From: Tamarix chinensis
Taxonomy: Eukaryota > Streptophyta > Magnoliopsida > Caryophyllales > Tamaricaceae
NCBI GenBank assembly: GCA_030549775.1
Contig: CM060172.1
Coordinates: forward strand, 8,047,861-8,111,860
Reading direction: 5' to 3'
Length of the DNA: 64,000 nucleotides
This document shows, piece by piece, positions 47,285 to 59,765 of this stretch. Numbering within the stretch: position 1 is the stretch's first letter; each line of letters starts with the position of its first letter. Under the pieces are notes generated by a model, which was not told where the DNA came from, did no database searches, and saw nothing but the letters and a program-made list of their open reading frames with translations. The position numbers and the translations under genes were made by a program.

Positions 47285-48109
47285 TGATATGAATCTCCAA
47301 TATTTGCATTTAATTAATTCTGATAATTGATGTAAATCATTTTGTACTTATAATTGTATGTCTTATTGTGTGCTTGATTAGGGAGTATTAATGCAGCACA
47401 TGGAGGATGGAATTAAAATTGTTGTAGCTGTTGAAGTTGTGTTGCAGAATTTGTTTTTAAGATATGTAATCTGCCGGAAAAATTGGCTAATGGGGATTAA
47501 GTTGGCTGTATAACCCGCCACTCGATCCATGGTTTATGGATTAGTTGGATTGTGGGTTAATCATCCCTTAGTAACCATTATTAGCTAGACTTATTCTTAG
47601 CTTATAGGAATTTATGTATAAATATTTCATTGTAATTTTGGGTTTGGAGTTGTAATTATTTTGGGCTGGTTCGAATTGTTTCAGCCCCGACCTTCCCCTC
47701 TTTTGTTTGTTTGGGCTGATTGATTTGGGCTGTTTCGGTAGAGTATGTATAGCCTGCGTTGTGTATTTTTGTACGAGTCTTTTACGCCATATAAATAGGG
47801 CGTACAAGGATTGCTCGACACTTTTTGGCTGAATGAAAATTTGATTATGTTTTCTCTCTCGAACTCTCTTTTTCGCGTTCTCTCTCTCTCTGGCGAATCT
47901 CTCACTCGCAATCTTTTGCTACTTCTTCTCCTTCTCTTCAATCGATTCTTGATCGTTCTTACTTCTCAAATTTAGTTACCGTTCTCTTACTGCACTTCTG
48001 AGTTCTTAGATCTTCCTTTGGAAATTTCCTTAGGCTGATCTCGGCAAATCAAACCCCGCGCTTGATTATTCTTCGATCCTTTTTTAGAAACCCTAATAGG
48101 TTTCCATCA
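47285..48109 (+). mobile_element. Small solo LTR, 825 bp, probably Ty1/copia, TSD GCACT/TCACT
   Basis: Plus-strand edges TGATATGAATC and AGGTTTCCATCA. A TATA box lies at 47790-47797 (CATATAAATAGGG), then a CT-rich leader (TCTCTCTC at 47850-47900) and an AAACCCTAATAGGTTT end. This layout, with TATA near two thirds and a CT-rich R/U5, is typical of small copia LTRs. Flanks differ by one base. Orientation follows the TATA box. Minus-strand frames at 47568-47941 come from the CT repeats. Confidence 0.85.
47790..47797 (+). promoter_or_regulatory. TATA box of the 825-bp solo LTR
   Basis: TATAAATA followed by GGG and, about 30 bp on, the likely start of the leader. Confidence 0.7.
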
Positions 48110-48183
48110 TCACTAATCACTTTTTCCTTCAAATGTTTAATTTCTTTCTTACATGCATCATCAAAATGAAACTTTGTTTCTTT

Positions 48184-49396
48184 CTAAGGAAGCTTACACA
48201 AAGATTGAGCTATTTTAGAAAAATCCTTAATGAATCGGCAATAAAATTCAGCATGTCCCAAGAATGAACACACATCTTTAACGGTTGATGGATAAGGTAA
48301 TGAAGCTATAAGATAGATTTTTGCCTTATCTATTTCTATTTTAGCATAAATGAGATGACCCAAAACTATCCCTTGTTGAACCATAAAATGGCATTTTCCA
48401 GAGTTTAGTACAAGATTTTTTTAAGGCATCTTTTCAAGATGAGAGTTAAATTATCTAGGTAATGATCAAAAGTATCACCATGAATACCACGATAATTTTC
48501 TCCAAATATTAAAAAAAATATGCTTACCATATATCTTTGAAATGTGGTAGGGGCGTTGCATAGCCCAAATGGCAAGCGACGGTATGAAAACATACCAAAA
48601 CAACATATGTATATGGTATTCTCTTGATCTTTTGGAGCTACGAGAACCTGCACATATCCAGAATATCCATCAAAAAAACAATAATAAGCACGAACCACTA
48701 GCCTCTCTAACATTTGGTTCATAAATGGTAGAGGAAAATGATCTTTCCTAGTCATAGAATTCAACTTCCTATAATCTGCACATACCCTCCAACCATTTTG
48801 AACTCTAATAGGAACTATTTCTCCCTTATCATTCTCCACTACAGTGATTCTTATTTTCTCAGGTACTACTTGAAGATGACTAACCCAACTACTATCAAAA
48901 ATTGGATAAATGACTCACAAAGATAACAATTTTAACACCTCTTTCTTTACTACCTCCATCATAATTGGATTTAGCCTGCGTTGTACTTGTCTGATTGGCT
49001 TAACATCGTGCTCCATTAAATCTAATGCATACATACTAAAGGACTAATACCCTTAATATCAGCAACCATCCATCCCAAAGCATATTTATACTTCTTCAAA
49101 ACATTAACAAGTTTTTCTTCCTTTTTGAGTGTTAGGTCACTAGAGATGACAACATAAAGGGTATATTTTTCTCCCAAGAATGCAAATTTTAGATGGTTAG
49201 GTAAAGGTTTCAACTCCACTTTTGGTGCTTGCTCTATGGAAGGTAAAGGTCGATCAAGTGTCAATGGTAAATCCACAAATCTTTCGATTCTACTAAGACA
49301 TGCTCTTAAAGTAGCAACTATCTTTTTGATCTCCTCATCAACATCAAACTTCTCATTCAACTCTTCCAAAAATTTAGATTCCATGCATTGAGTCAA
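48184..49396 (-). pseudogene. Athila G2: reverse transcriptase with catalytic motif deleted
   Basis: The open frame 49022-49396 holds the protease-RT linker and RT start (GWMVADIKGISPLV). 48405-48839 holds the middle (RVCADYRKLNSMTRKDHF; YICCFGMFSYRRLPFGLCNA). 48184-48384 holds the connection region (YPSTVKDVCSFLGHAEF). At about 48478-48500 the copy lacks 19 bases present in G1, exactly those coding the FMDD catalytic motif (5483-5494). The gap is bounded by TATT in G1. With frameshifts before and after, no active enzyme is possible. Homologous to 4841-5996. Confidence 0.9.
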
Positions 49397-49398
49397 GG

Positions 49399-49922
49399 TT
49401 ACTTATAAGTGATTTGTAGATGATAATTCGTAAACCTTTTAGTCAAATCATCAATAATATCGATAATAGAGACCGATTCACCATCTATAGGATATCTTAT
49501 GGAGTCATATATGTTAAACCTAATGACTTCACCATCAAAATCTATAGTCAAAACTCCATCATGTACATCAATTTTTATTTTTGAATTTTTCAATAATGAT
49601 CTACCTAACAATATATGAGAAGGATTAGATGAACCATTATGCATATCTAGCACATAAAAATCAGTAGGAAATACTAACTCATTCACCTAAACTAAGACAT
49701 CTTCAATTACTCCTTCAGGATATGTGTTAGATCTATCAGCCACTGAATAATAACACAAGTTTCCTATAAAGGACTTAGACTTAGAGCCAAAAAGATAGAT
49801 AAAAGAATCACATTGATTGAAGCACCTAAATCAAGCATACATCTTTCATACCTCATGTTTCCAATCTTGCAAGGGATGGTAAAAAAAATACTTGGATCCT
49901 TACATTTCAGTGGAAGTTTCCT
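49399..49922 (-). pseudogene. Athila G2: aspartic protease region
   Basis: The DLGA active-site codons lie at 49821-49832, in MLDLGASINVI. The C-terminal part is open at 49399-49686 (LGRSLLKNSKIKIDVHDG; EVIRFNIYDSIRYPIDGE). A frameshift lies between them at about 49700-49810. Homologous to 3962-4840. Confidence 0.85.
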
Positions 49923-51700
49923 TTACAAAATTGGTGATACATTTTCTCCCACACTCAACTTTTCACCCCCCAGTTTCCTTTTATTAGTATACAAATCCTT
50001 AAGGAATTTTGCGTACCTTGGCACTTGTTTAATTGCATCAATGAGAGGGATATTAACCTCTACCTTTCTAAATATATCAAACATCTCCTTATCATATTTC
50101 AACTTTATGTTTCTTACCAACCTACTAGGAAAAGGAGCATAAACTTTAACAAGAGTGGAAGACTCATCTTTAGTTACCTGTGGAGAATTTTTAATTTTTT
50201 CTTCTTCAACAACTATCTCATCTTCTTCTTTGCTTATTTCTTCCTCTTCACTTGCTTGCCTTGGACGTGCTAATTGGTTCCCACTCTGGGTTGTGATAGC
50301 ACTAGTATTTTCCCCTGGATTCCTTTCCATCTAACTTAGGAATTAAAAGGATCCTTGTGCTTGTAATTTCCCAAGAGAATATGCAAATTGACTCAATTAA
50401 ATCTCCAAGTTCTTGACAGTTTCTTGTTGAAACTGTAATGTACTGGTAGCCAAAGATTTCACTAAATCTTCTAAAGGCATTCCTTCTTATGGTTGTTGAA
50501 CTTGTGGTGAAGGTAATGGTTGAAATGGTGGTCTTTGGTGATTTGGTGGAACTTGAAAGAATCCAAGGGTGGATTTGATCCTTCTTGATTTTGATAAAAT
50601 GGTGGTCGGAAATTTGAATTACCACCTTATTGATTAATTCCATACCTTAGGTTAGGATGATCCTTTCATCCTGGATTGTACGTTGGAGTATAAGGATCAT
50701 TCCTCTTTGGTATTTTTTATCCTCTAATGGCATTCACGTGTTGTTCTTCCTACAAAGTAGGACACATATTAGTAGGATGACCAATAAAAGAACAAATTCC
50801 ACATACCTTTGTAGGAATTTTGTCACCCACAGCTTTCTCTACAAGAGCTGTCAAATTTGATACTTATGTTTTCAATTCAGCAATACTAGCCTCTTTCACC
50901 TGTTGAGACATAGAAGTACTACCTTACTACAATATTGAGAGTTAGACATCATATTAGCAATTAATTTTTTAGCTTCAGCAGGGGTTTTATTAACCAATGC
51001 ACCACTACTAGTTGTATCTATCATGTTTCGATCCATAGGGGTTCAGCCTTCATAAAAGTATTGTATTAACAATTGCTCACTGATTTGGTGATTGAAGTAA
51101 ATACTGCATAAATTCTGAAAATGTTCCCAATATTCATGCAATGATTCTCCTCCATCTTGCCTAATACCACAATTTTGTTTTTCTTATGCTAGTTGGTCTA
51201 GATGAAGGAATATATTTTTCAAGGAAAACCTTTTACATATCAATCTAAGTGTTCATAAAACCCGCTGGTAAGTCATACAGCCATTCTTTTGCTGTATTAG
51301 CCAAAGCAAAAGGAAAAGCTTTAAGTTTAAGTTATTCTACACTTACTCCTATTGGAACATATAATATGGAATTCCTAAAGAAACTTGTTGGGATCGGTGA
51401 AACAACTTGAACCCATTAAGTTGTTGTCCCTAAATCCTATGAAAATTGGTAAAGCACGTATTAAACCAGGTTTGATCTCACAAGTATTATTTTCTGCTTG
51501 ATAATTAATGCATAAAAGGTTAGGGTTGAAAATAGGAGAAGCTAGCTCCTTGAGAAATTGATCTACCATAGGTGGATCGATGTGACAAGGTGAATTAAAC
51601 AAATCCTCTATGTGATCTTCTTCCAAATCTGTAGAATTTCCTTTAGAAGGTAATAGAATATGATGAGCATACTCCAATCTCCTTCGTGTTTAGTTTGCAA
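49923..51700 (-). pseudogene. Athila G2: gag
   Basis: The structural capsid polyprotein. The N-terminal frame 51375-51677 is 100 codons. The capsid core around 51050-51320 keeps EKYIFLHLD, GESLHEYWEHF and QLLIQYFYEG with stops between. An intact CCHC zinc knuckle (C-x2-C-x4-H-x4-C, CGICSFIGHPTNMC) lies at 50762-50803. The C-terminal linker is open at 49923-50330, with an acidic EEEEISKEEDEIVVEEE stretch and FRKVEVNIPLIDAIKQVPRY. Several stops make the whole non-functional. Confidence 0.85.
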
Positions 51701-51886
51701 TAGGAGAGGAAGAATTAGGATCTATTGGCAGAATAATTTATCCTTGATACTCAATCACAAATAGTCTCAAATGCGAGGGCCTGAGGATTATATACAATTG
51801 AAGAATAGATAAGTACAATTAGAAAATTATTAAAAATAAAAATAAGAAACAACATCAAAAACAAAAATAAAGATTATATTTGCCAT

Positions 51887-51904
51887 TCCCCGGCAACGGT
51901 GCCA
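51887..51904 (-). other. Athila primer binding site (tRNA-Asp type)
   Basis: The minus strand reads TGGCACCGTTGCCGGGGA, 6 nt inside the 5' LTR edge. Athila elements use TGGCGCCGTTGCCGGGGA, complementary to tRNA-Asp; this copy differs at one base (G to A). Confidence 0.92.
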
Positions 51905-51910
51905 AAATTT

Positions 51911-53447
51911 TGATGCACTATCGTATTCATAACAAATTTAATAAATAAATCCTAATTTTCAAATATGTAGTAGATGGCAACAAGAATTCGAACCCACAAG
52001 GAATGGTATATAATCAATAATTCTATAATCAATGTTAAAACCCCAGTTATGTAATAACATTTACTTCTATCACTAAGTTCTACACTATGGATAAATAATA
52101 AAATACTTTACTCACTAATTAATGAATAACGATAGGAAGGTATTGATTATGGAATTAGGCAAATAATCATGAAGAAAAGAATGATTTTAAATGATTCAAC
52201 GTTGACTTTAAAAATTCATACTAATTCATCTCTTTGCTTTCTCTTAATTCTAATAACTTGAACAAGCTTTTAATTTATCACCTAACCAATTAATAACCTA
52301 GGTTAAGAATACTATACTCAATTAATGGTAGTATTACGAATAGAAAGCAGTTAACTACAACCATAATCACACAAGATCAGATCATGCAATTGTACAAATG
52401 GAAACGTTAATTAACAATTACGTATTAATTTTGTTATCCTAGCGTATATTAAAATCTAAACTAAATAAGTGATCAATCTAATTAGTTTAAATTATTAATC
52501 TATGATGCGAGATCATTAAATTCCATCCATCAATTCAATTAAATTTCATCTAGAATCATGAATTCAAATTACGTTATCATATTCGAAACCTAATTCCGGC
52601 ATCAAATCCTCCTATCCTAAATTATCTACTCTACTATCTTTATAATTGTAACAACATAAAATTAAATGCAGTAATCTATAATGAACATCAATGATTACTA
52701 ATTAATAAATAATGAAAAACCAAAAAGAAGAGAAATAATAATGCAATGAAGAGAATTTACTTGCATTCCATCAAAATTCAGAACTTGCAATTAAGAGAAG
52801 AATGGAGAGGAACTTATCAACCTAAATTGAAGAATGTTAATTGTTCATTTGAATACAAGAGAGACAAAGAGAATTTAACTATAAAGTACATGTGTTTTCT
52901 AGAGAGAAAAGAGAAAAGGAGAGAATTAAACTTTTGAAGTCCAAAAAAAGACTCCCAAAATCTAGAATTGTTAGAGAATATATCAGGAAAAAGTGCATAT
53001 GAGCAGTTATAAAAATTAAGAAAAACATGGTCTATGTTTTGGGAAACATGGGACCTCCGTATTTTTCTTTGAATTCTCTGCCAATTTTTTGATTTTGAAA
53101 GCTAAGATTTTTGTCTTTTGGTGGAAAACACAAACTATATTTAGGAAACACGAGGGTACCGTGTTCTTTGTTCCTTCGTCATTTCTCTATGAAATTTCAA
53201 CACAAGCTTCCCTTCGATATCTATTCTTAATTTCTTATCTTTTCTTCCATTGATTCAATGTCTCTTGGTGAGTTATTTGCTTCATTTCCTCTTTCTGTCT
53301 ATGTTTCCTTTGAATTTCTTTATTTTTATCTTTTCCTAAAAAATCTATTCAAAAGAGAAAAACTCAAGAAAATATTAAATATTATAAAATTAGTGAGAAA
53401 AAATGGCATTTTTAATCAAGAAAATATCATATAAAACCCATATGTCA
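51911..53447 (-). repeat. 5' LTR of Athila G2 (1,537 bp)
   Basis: Edges TGATGCACTA and CATATGTCA on plus. It aligns with 39904-41459. It contains the AACATGG...GTTTTGGGAAACATGGGACC palindromic unit at about 53025-53165, related to the internal tandem repeat. Confidence 0.95.
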
Positions 53448-53650
53448 TTAGCACCCTACCTCCCCTCCCTCTTCTTTTTCTTCCTCCCTCCTGCTTCATT
53501 TTTTTCCTATTTGAGCCCTCCTTCTCCTTCTACTTCTCCCTCTACTGATCCCCCCATTCTCCCTTCTTCCCTTATTCTTTCATTCCGCTACCACTACCCA
53601 CCCAACCACCTACACCACCAAGCCACCTCCACACACCCTCGATAGCCACC

Positions 53651-53698
53651 CTTCTTCTTCTTCTTCTTCTTCTTCTTCTTCTTCTTCTTCTTCTTCTT
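53651..53698. repeat. (CTT)n microsatellite in H
   Basis: About 15 CTT units in the pyrimidine-rich leader block. Confidence 0.95.
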
Positions 53699-54100
53699 TT
53701 TTACCCTTCTCGGCCTCCACCCTGTACTACCACCATCCGCTGTTGTTTCGCCTCTTGTGCCGCCACCAAGGCGACCAATCCACTCCTTGTAATCTCCCTT
53801 ACTACCCCTGCCTCCCTGAGTTGAAACCCAACCATGCAACCCCTCCTTTTACCTTCTTATTTTCCCTTCCTCCTTCACCTCTGCCACCCTTTTAGCCATT
53901 TTTGCAGCCCTTGGCCACAGCCTTCGCCACCCTTGGCCATCGATCATCCACCCCTAACCACCACCTACACTCCTACTTCATCCGTGCACCCAGCCTCTAC
54001 CCTAACTCCCCTCCACTTGCTCTCCACCTAATCTCCAAAACCCTAACCCAAACCAACACCCCCTCCCTTCTTTGATCCCTTTTTCCCATTTTAATTTGCA

Positions 54101-54136
54101 TGTAGCTCACACTGCTCATGCAGTGTGAGTTCTACA
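54101..54136 (+). other. Inverted repeat (hairpin candidate a), copy H
   Basis: CTCACACTGC-TCAT-GCAGTGTGAG is a perfect 10-bp stem with a 4-nt loop, extended outside by TGTAG/CTACA after a two-base bulge, 15 pairs in all. Confidence 0.7.
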
Positions 54137-54779
54137 TTATTTTGGACATTATTTGGATTAATGGTTGATGTATAATAATGGTTAATAATAGTATGTCTTT
54201 AATTAAATTTTGGTAAAGTTTTATCCTTTTATTTTTTCATATTTCTAATATGATAAGTATTGATATTATTTTTAGGTATTGATTTTGCTAATTAAAGCTC
54301 AAGACTTTAACCGGGGTACTAGTAAGGTTTGATGTTTTGCAAAAAATAAGATAAACATTAAACTGTACTAAAACGTATGGATATACATATGCTAGCATAT
54401 TAGGTTTTTTAATATGTTTATATGCATAATATATGTTGTTAAGTATAATGTATTTAGTTGCATGTGTTGATTGACAAAAAAGGAAAGCATGCTAATTTAT
54501 GTATAATGTGTAGAAATAATGTGTAAGGAAGGAGCTTTGTGGTTAATTATAATGTTTAGTGCATATGTGTGATATAATATGCTAATGTGGCCATTGGTGC
54601 TTAAGTAATGTATATATGAGCCCTAGGGATATTTTAGTAAATTTACTTGTGCTAAAGTCGTGGCTTAAGTAAGAGGGTTTGGTAGGTGCTAATGAGTATT
54701 ATGATAAATAATAATATTTGGTGGAGTTGGATGATGGGTATGGAGCATGAATATTAATATTTTATGTAGTGAGGATATT

Positions 54780-55640
54780 TTGGTAAAGGTGGCATAATAA
54801 AGGGCAAAATGGTAATTTTGTAGAGTAGAAGGGTAAAATGCTAACTTGATAAAGGAGAGGGGTAATTGGGTAATTTAACATAAAGTAAAGGGTATTATGG
54901 TATTTTTATAAGTAAAAGGGTAAAATGGTAATTTTATAAATAAAGGGGTAAGATGGCAATTTTGTAAGTAAAGGGGTAAAATGACAATTATATAACTAAA
55001 GGGGTAAAATGGCAATTTGGTGTAAAGGATGGATATTTAGGTAATAATGTAATGTAAAAGGGTAAAATAGTAATTTTGTGTAAATGAAGGGTATTTTGGT
55101 AATTATCTAAAGTATAGGGGTAAAATGGTAATTTGATATAAAGGAAAGGGTATTTTGATAATTTGTAGAAAGAGGGGTAAAATGTTAATTATAATAATGA
55201 AGAAGAGTGATTTGGTAATTTAACCAACAAAAAGGGCAATTTGGTATATATAATAATGAAGAAGGACAATTTGGTAATCTAATTAACCAAATGAAAAATC
55301 TTACAAGTGTAATAGTATGAAGGGTGATTTGGTAACTTAATAAGCCTAAGGGGAAATTTTGTAATTTAGATAAGTAGAAAGGGTAATATGGTAACTTAAC
55401 CCATTGGAAGGGTAAATTGGCAACTTAACAAGTATGAGGGGTAAAATTGGTGATTTAATAAGTATGAAGGATAATTTGGTAGTCTAACACAGGTAAAGGG
55501 CAATTTGGTAATTATGCAACATAAAGGGTAATATGGTAATTTGGCAAATAAAAAGGGATGACTTGGTAATTTTGCAGACAAGGGGTATTTCAATAATTTT
55601 GTAAATATGATAGGGGTAAATTAGTAACTTATGTTTAACA
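54780..55640 (+). repeat. GGGTAAAATGGTAATTTTGTAAGTAAA tandem array in H
   Basis: Degenerate units of about 22-34 bp with GGTAATTT or GGCAATTT cores. Reverse-strand frames such as 55396-55593 are repeat translations. Confidence 0.88.
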
Positions 55641-56034
55641 TGCCAATGGATTAAATGAATTTCATAATAAGACACAAGTATTATTGAATAATAAGACAAG
55701 GGTATTTGATAAGTTAGCGAGTATCGCAAGAATGTGGCATAACCTAGGGTTGGATAGATAATTAAGGGGTAATATGGTGTTATATCATAATTATGCAAGG
55801 GGTGCCTGGTTAGTAAGTGTGCATGGAAATGTGTGTTAAATATGTTTGAATTACGTGTTAGGGTTTTCTGCATGCCATGATCCTTGATATGGAACGCTTG
55901 ATTCTATGGCCAGTATATCTTTGTGTCCCTCAATTTGTGACATTTTCCTCTTCCCTTGAATTGAATAAATGGACCCGTTGAATAAGATATGAATAAAGTA
56001 ATAATTATAAAAAGTGAAAAACTATTGAGCCGGA

Positions 56035-56280
56035 CTTAGACCGATCCACTGGCAATAATAGTGGCTAGGCATAAGATATTTTAGAGACCAGTCCACCGGC
56101 GAATAATAGTGGTCAGGTGCATTTTACCCTATATGTTTTTAGTTCATCGGCTATAATAGTGGGGGATCCCGAGCTCACTAAACCAAACATTGGATATTAA
56201 TAAGTTATGGGAAGACACTAATCACTTATAGTGGAACATCATGTGAGTCGGGGCCAGACCAGTCCATCGACTTAGTGTAT
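56035..56280 (+). repeat. CCACCGG...AATAGTGG modules in H
   Basis: Four to five decayed units (CCGATCCACTGGCAATAATAGTGG, CCACCGGCGAATAATAGTGG, CATCGGCTATAATAGTGGGG), with header ACTTATAGTGGAACATCATGTGAG near 56222. Confidence 0.75.
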
Positions 56281-57983
56281 ATGATGGATTTGCTAAGTGT
56301 ACGAATTTTGTGTTATGAATTTCTTAGTGTATGAGGTGTGGCCTTGTGTATTAGTCCATATTTTATCATTCTATATAGTTTTTGTATTATGTGTTGCGTG
56401 CGGGCCTACCCTTTAGTTTGGTTTAAAGGCATTACTCAATACCATAGTTGTAATCCCTTAAAAAATTTAAAAGTATAATTTAATAAATAACTTTTATTTG
56501 GGATCAATTAGCTTTTAAAATTATTTAATTTAAATATTTTATGAATTTTTGAGTATATAAAAATTGGATAGGAATATTTAATAAATTAAAATAAATATTT
56601 TATTATTTTATCATACTCATTTTACTTGAATAAATATCTAAACCAATATTTTTCCTAAAGTTAACTTTTTAAGCCCATATATTAAATTGTATTAAATTAA
56701 ATTATTAAACAAATTTATTACCCAAAAATATTACATCCTATTATTTTATAAATTAAATTATTTTAATTTTCCCTATTTTTTCTTTTCCCTTTTCCCTTTT
56801 CTTTTCCTTTTCCCCTTTTTCTTATTTCTTTCTTTTTCCTTTTCCTTCTCTTTGGGCCACTAGCCGGCCTGCCTCTCCCCTTCTCTCCTTCTCCCCCGCG
56901 TGCAGCCCGGCCTCCTTTTCTTTTCCTTCCTTCTTCCACGTCGTCCAGCCCAGCCCTTTCTTTCTTTTCTTTCCTTCATTCTCCCCCGATCGGGCCAGCC
57001 CACTCCCTTCTCTCTTTTTTCCCTTCGCCCCGCCTACTTTCCCCCTTCCTTTATTTCTTCTTCTTCTTCTTCTTCCTTTCCTCGACTCCATACCCGACCA
57101 CCTACGCCATGTCCAGCCATCCTACCTGCAACCCTCCTCCTCCCTACTACTCTCCTTACCTCCCTCTCTCTCCCCTACCATTTTCCTATCCCATCTTGAC
57201 CCAGTCAACCCTCTCTCTCCTCTTGCATGCCCCCATCTTTCCCTCATTTCCCTTCCCTCTCCCTGCCACTCCCATTCCCCTACCACCCTGCTGCCACCTT
57301 ACCGAGCCACCTATCTCCCTTGTCTCTCCCTCTCCTTTTTCTTATCCTCACTGGCCCTTCTTGCCCCATTTTCTTTGAGCCTTCTCCCTTCCCCGACCTC
57401 CTTCTTCTCCCTTCCTTCTCCCTCCTTTTTCCTCCCTATTTTTGCACCACCACCCTCTCCATCGCTTCCTCCGCCTCGCTGATCGCCTGCACCACCTTTT
57501 TCCACCCCCTACTACCACCCTACACCACCAAGTCACCCTCTTGAGCCACCCTATAGCCCCTTCTTCCTCCCCTCTTCTCTTTCCTCTTCTTTTTCTTCCT
57601 TCTCGGTAGCCACCATGTCTCTGCCGCCACCTAAGCCACCAAACCAATCCCTACAACCTCCTCTACTAGCCCCACACCACCTTTAGCCGAAACAAACCCT
57701 CTCACCCCTTCATTTTCCTCCTCCCTTTTCCTTCCTTCTCAACTCCTTCTACCTCAACAGCGACCTTCGCAGCCTCGTTGCCACCATCGCTGCCACCCTT
57801 GGTCGTCGTCAACTTGTCCCTGACCACCACCTACACCTCCTCTCCACCACTACACCTTTCTCTTGTCCTAAATCTTCTCCCACATGCCTTCTTTCCTAGC
57901 CCCAAAACCCTAACCTAAAAGCACCACTCTCTCCTCCCTTTCTTGCCATTTTGAGCCCCTTACCCCTCTTGTTTTGCATGCAC

Positions 57984-58007
57984 CTCATGCTACATAAGTA
58001 GGATGAG
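57984..58007 (+). other. Inverted repeat (hairpin candidate a), copy B
   Basis: CTCATGCTAC-ATAA-GTAGGATGAG, nine of ten positions paired, flanked by GCATG/CATGC. Confidence 0.65.
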
Positions 58008-58664
58008 CTACTACATGCCTTAGTATATTTTTTTTAATAAGTTTTAAGGTATAATAATATTTTAAGTTAAGTATTTTATTAGTTAAGTTTTATAAAGTCT
58101 TATGCTTTAGTTTTCTTATTTCTAATATGTTAAGTATTTATATTATTTTTAGGTATTGGTTTTACTAATCAAAGCTTGAATCTTTAATGGGGATACCAGT
58201 AACGTTTTGATTTTTGTAGGAATTAAGGTAATCGTTAAACTCCATTTAAACACATGGATAAACATATGTTAGCACATTAGGATTTTAATATGTTATTTTG
58301 CATGACATATATTGTTTAATATATTATTTGTAGTTGCTTATATTGATTGATAAAAAGGAAAGCATGTTAGTTTATATGCTATGTGTGGAAATATTACTTA
58401 GGGAAGGAGTTTTCATATTAATGAAAATGTTAAGTACTTATCCATGTTATATTAGGTTATTATGACCATCGATGCATGAATAATATTATTGTAATCGCTA
58501 GGGGCATTTTAGTAATATGTCTTGTGCAAGAGTGTGGCCTAATATGTGTGGATATTAATGAGTATATTGTTGAAGTATAATAATTGGTAGAATTGGATGA
58601 TAAAAATGGGGTATTAATATTAATATTCATGTAACAATGATAACTTAATAAAAGTGGTGTAATA

Positions 58665-59765
58665 AAAGGGTAAAATGGTAAATTGCAAGTAAAAGGGCTA
58701 TTATGGCAATTTTAGTAAGTAAAAGGGGTATTATGGTAATTTTTCTAAGTTAAAGGGGTATTATGGTAATTTTGGAGGGAAAATAGTAATTTGTAAGTGA
58801 AAAGAGTAAAATGGTAATTTTGGAAGTAAGGGATAAAATGCTAATTGTATAAGTAAAAGGGTTAAAAAGGAAATTTTGGAAGTAATGGGGTAAAATGGTA
58901 ATTTTGGAAGCAAATGGTAAAATGGTAATTTTGGAAATAAAGGGGTAAAATGATAATTTTGGAAGCAAAGGGTAAAAAGGTAATTTTGGAAGTAAAGGGT
59001 AAAATGGTAAATTTATAAGTAAAAGGGTATTATGGTAATTTTAGGAGGTTAAGGATATTATGGTAATGTTGGAAGTAAAGGGGAAAATGGTAATTTTATA
59101 AGTAAAAGGGTAATATGGTAATTTTAGAGGTTAAGGATATTATGGTAATTATGTAAATAAAATGATAAAATGGTAATTTGCAAGTAAAAAAATGATAATT
59201 ATAATAATGGAGAAGAGTAAATGGTAATTATAAGAATAAAGAAGGGTAAAATGGTAATTATAATAATTGAAGATAGGCAATTTGGTAATTTAACCAACTG
59301 AAGGGTAATTTGGTAATTATGATAATGGAGAAGGGTGATTTAATAACTTAACCAACTAAATGGAAATTTGGTAATTATGATAATAGAGAAGGAAAATTTA
59401 GTTATTTAACCAACTAAAGGGTAGTTTGGTAATTATGATAATAAAGAAGGGTAATTTGGTAATTAGGATAATGGAGAAGGGCATTTTGGTAATTATGATA
59501 ATGAAGAAGGGTAATTTGACCAACTAAAGGGCAATTTGGTAATTATAACAAAGGAGAAGAGCAATCAGTTATCTAACCAACCAAATGGAAATATGGTAAG
59601 TGTAACAATTAGGAAGGGTGATTGGTGACCTAATAAGTGTGGGAGATAACTTGGTAACCTAAACCGATCAAGGGGTAAATCGGTAATTATGCAACATGAA
59701 AGGTAACATGGTAAATTGGCAAGTAAGGAAGGGATGTCTTTATAATTATACAAGCAAGGGGTGAA
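58665..59765 (+). repeat. GGTAATTTTGGAAGTAAAGGGTAAAAT tandem array in B
   Basis: The longest version of the family I array. The unit shifts from GGTAATTTTGGAAGTAAAGG (58700-59100) to GGTAATTATGATAATGGAGAAGG (59200-59560). Confidence 0.9.

Larger units (their letters stand above)
46900..48183 (-). pseudogene. Athila G2: RNase H, split by a solo LTR
   Basis: The connection and RNase H domains resume at 47284 after the insert at 47285-48109. Around 46980-47220 the sequence matches the RNase H of G1 (DPHVI-YYASRTLNEA region; LGTDIIVYSDH region), with stops and small indels. Flanking GCACT (47280-47284) and TCACT (48110-48114) mark the insertion, inside the equivalent of the LISAPILQ segment of G1. 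Confidence 0.82.
39904..53447 (-). mobile_element. Full-length Athila-lineage Ty3/gypsy element G2, 13.5 kb
   Basis: The only element here with both LTRs. LTRs lie at 39904-41459 (3') and 51911-53447 (5'); flanks TTGGC (39899-39903) and TTAGC (53448-53452) differ by one transition. Order on the minus strand: 5' LTR, tRNA-Asp-type primer site, gag with zinc knuckle, protease, reverse transcriptase, RNase H (split by an 825-bp solo LTR), integrase, palindromic repeats, Athila downstream ORF, polypurine tract, 3' LTR. The LTRs differ by several point changes per 100 bases at their starts by eye, and all genes are broken, so this is an old, inactive copy. It sits in family I LTR H. Confidence 0.95.
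53453..56448 (+). mobile_element. Third piece of solo LTR H
   Basis: Continues H after Athila G2. The GC/pyrimidine-rich block (53453-54090) has a (CTT)n tract (53651-53698). Then come hairpin a (54101-54136), AT-rich DNA, the GGTAAT array (54780-55640) and CCACCGG modules (56035-56280). The frames at 53403-53645, 53594-53839 and 53834-54031 are compositional. Confidence 0.88.

Noticed and set aside
47681..47941. Arginine-rich open frame on the minus strand
   Set aside because: Antisense of the CT-rich leader in the 825-bp solo LTR.
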